Of a stretch of DNA of 42,623 bases, positions 41,625 through 42,623 are shown in pieces. The notes beneath the pieces are model-generated. The model searched no databases. It saw nothing but the letters and a program-made list of their open reading frames with translations, and had not been told where the DNA came from. Position numbers and translations under genes: made by a program. Positions within the stretch are counted from its first letter, which is position 1; each line of letters starts with the position of its first letter. This DNA is from Candidatus Omnitrophota bacterium (GTDB taxonomy: Bacteria > Omnitrophota > Gorgyraeia > Duberdicusellales > 4484-171): assembly GCA_018826075.1 (NCBI GenBank), contig JAHKAJ010000006.1, positions 1 to 42,623 of the forward strand, given 5' to 3'.

Positions 41625-42020
41625 TTAGCCTGAAATAATTTCTAAAGCTTTTTCGTTGGTATCCGAGGACAAAATAACAATTGCCGAACTTCCCGGCTGG
41701 GAAGCGGTCCCGTAGATATACCTGATATCAATGCCGTTATTTTTCAATTTAGTAGTCAGATTAAACAGCTGGCCGACCTCATCAGGCAAATCCACAATTA
41801 TGACTTCCTTTTCCTCTACAGTACCTAAGCTTTCTAAAATTTTTTTGGCTTTGGCGTTATCAGAAACCACCAAGCGAAAATAGGCTTTACCATCAAAAGC
41901 CCAGGCCGAGATAGCCCGAACATTAATCCCGTTTTCCTTAACCTCCCGGGAAATCTCAGCCAATTTACCTACCTTGTTGTCAGCGATCAAAAGTAACTCT
42001 GTAGCTTTTACTGCTTTCAT
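41625..42020 (-). CDS. Tandem ACT-domain protein
   Basis: 131 aa, two ACT domains and nothing else: LLIADNKVGKLAEISREVKE, then IIVDLPDEVGQLFNLTTKLK. Such proteins bind amino acids and regulate partners. AGGAGG lies 8 nt before the ATG. First gene of a unit with the GH1, patatin and DUF3108 genes, whose functions have no obvious link to amino acid sensing. Confidence 0.87.
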   Translation of the reverse strand: MKAVKATELLLIADNKVGKLAEISREVKENGINVRAISAWAFDGKAYFRLVVSDNAKAKKILESLGTVEEKEVIIVDLPDEVGQLFNLTTKLKNNGIDIRYIYGTASQPGSSAIVILSSDTNEKALEIISG

Positions 42021-42043
42021 TATAGGAACCTCCTTTTGTGCAA

Positions 42044-42049
42044 ATTATA
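42044..42049 (-). promoter_or_regulatory. Extended -10 promoter of the ACT-GH1-patatin unit
   Basis: TGGTATAAT on the minus strand, about 23 nt before the ATG; the -35 region falls inside the palindrome at 42063-42090. Confidence 0.55.
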
Positions 42050-42062
42050 CCATAATGTCGTT

Positions 42063-42090
42063 GTAGGGGCGAAAAATTTTTCGCCCCTAC
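42063..42090. repeat. GTAGGGGCG palindrome, copy 2
   Basis: A perfect 28-bp palindrome, GTAGGGGCGAAAAA followed by its reverse complement. It shares its outer nine bases per arm with 34463-34491. Located between the divergent ACT and helicase genes, next to the ACT promoter. Confidence 0.75.
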
Positions 42091-42146
42091 GTTTACAGGA
42101 TTAAAAAATGATAGCTACCACTGTTTTTTATGATAAGATAATCACC

Positions 42147-42623
42147 ATGAAAAAATATAAACTCCAGGCTTTTGCCTCTGAAAGCAACATTGACTACCAA
42201 GGTAACTTAAACCCCGAACAGCTTAAAGCCGTCTATGAAGCCGAAGGGCCATCCCTGGTATTGGCCGGGGCTGGTTCAGGTAAAACCCGAGTCTTGATCT
42301 ATCGCCTGGCCTATCTTTTGGAAAAAGGTATTCCGGCCCGCAATATACTTCTGGCTACTTTTACCAACCGGGCAGCCAATGAGATGATCAACCGGGCTGA
42401 AGTCCTGCTTAAATCCAGCCTGGCTGATCTCTGGGCCGGGACATTTCATCATATCGGAAATATAACCTTAAGAAAAGAAGCCGAAAACCTGGGCTACTCT
42501 TCCAACTTTACTATCGTCGATAAAGAAGATGCCCAGGATTTGATCGATGACTGTATTGAAGACCTGGGGCTGTATAAAAAAGAAAAAATGTTTCCTAAAA
42601 AAAGCATCATCTATAATATTTAC
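42147..42623 (+). CDS. UvrD/PcrA-family DNA helicase, N-terminal part (cut by window edge)
   Basis: 159 codons are visible. SF1A helicase: Q motif LNPEQLKAV (residues 21-29), Walker A GAGSGKT (41-47), motif Ia LLATFTNRAANEM, and WAGTFHHIG. The rest, including the DExx box, lies beyond the edge, so UvrD, PcrA and Rep cannot be told apart. The ATG has only a weak upstream signal; TATGAT at 42129-42134 is a possible -10. Confidence 0.9.
   Translation, partial: MKKYKLQAFASESNIDYQGNLNPEQLKAVYEAEGPSLVLAGAGSGKTRVLIYRLAYLLEKGIPARNILLATFTNRAANEMINRAEVLLKSSLADLWAGTFHHIGNITLRKEAENLGYSSNFTIVDKEDAQDLIDDCIEDLGLYKKEKMFPKKSIIYNIY

Noticed and set aside
1..42623. CRISPR array, transposase, integrase, phage or toxin-antitoxin genes
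   Set aside because: I looked for spaced direct repeats and for family motifs on both strands and found none.

Overview
The window looks like a stretch of chromosome from an uncultured Gram-negative bacterium, most likely Candidatus Omnitrophota. This placement is an inference from gene content and style, not from a database search. The pointers are several GspG-like pseudopilins with near-identical N-termini, an exosortase-associated TIGR04073 protein, lipoproteins with SmpA/BamE-like domains, the order tilS-ftsH-folP-cdaA-pdxJ-acpS, and a citramalate-type branched-chain amino acid block. About 50 protein genes, one intact tRNA and one truncated tRNA copy can be supported. Most genes lie on the minus strand.

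Region by region (minus-strand blocks are given in transcription order). 5963-1: tilS, ftsH, folP, cdaA, a 45-residue YbbR-like mini-protein, pdxJ and acpS (cut by the window edge). 6075-7349 (+): a radical SAM enzyme. 9813-7346: COG0731 radical SAM, a YggS-type PLP protein, a metallo-beta-lactamase-fold enzyme and a lipoprotein. 10056-10685 (+): a pseudopilin. 13348-10801: tRNA-Phe, a beta-propeller protein and mannose-1-phosphate guanylyltransferase. 15242-13551: a trypsin-like protease with its own promoter, lying between the intact tRNA-Phe and a second copy of that tRNA's promoter and 5' half. 17203-15322: three tandem pseudopilins. 21133-17227: TIGR04073 protein, repeat protein, TPR protein, two glycosyltransferases and a small secreted protein. 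23978-21209: a pseudopilin followed by seven small genes (coiled coil, SemiSWEET-like, membrane proteins, lipoprotein, lone receiver domain). 32190-23988: ilvB, a 39-codon basic small ORF, ilvN, ilvC, leuA, a hypothetical gene, aroE, prepilin peptidase and aroC. 36953-32276: apgM, lysC, cimA and a pseudopilin. 37040-37804 (+): trmI. 42020-37805: ACT protein, GH1 glycosidase, a cNMP/P-loop/patatin fusion and a DUF3108 protein. 42147 to the end (+): a UvrD-family helicase, cut by the edge.

How the genes fit together. CimA and LeuA with IlvBN and IlvC supply much of isoleucine, valine and leucine synthesis. LysC, with an ApgM-family neighbour that may act as homoserine kinase, serves the aspartate family. 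AroE and AroC belong to the shikimate pathway. The prepilin peptidase among them is the expected processor of the six pseudopilins scattered through the window.

The most notable unexplained signals are these. (1) At least seven genes have a TATAAT box only 6-10 nt upstream of the start codon, which implies leaderless mRNAs. (2) Nine promoters carry an extended -10 of the form TGrTATAAT. (3) A 55-bp leader element before acpS and before the ilv small ORF has a hairpin with a compensatory base-pair change. (4) A minimal YbbR/CdaR-like peptide sits between cdaA and pdxJ. (5) A 5'-half tRNA-Phe duplication flanks a protease gene. (6) The pseudopilins fall into two subfamilies, one with an EF-hand-like loop, and five of the six lack glycine before the cleavage site. 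I did not find a defence system, CRISPR array, transposase or phage module.
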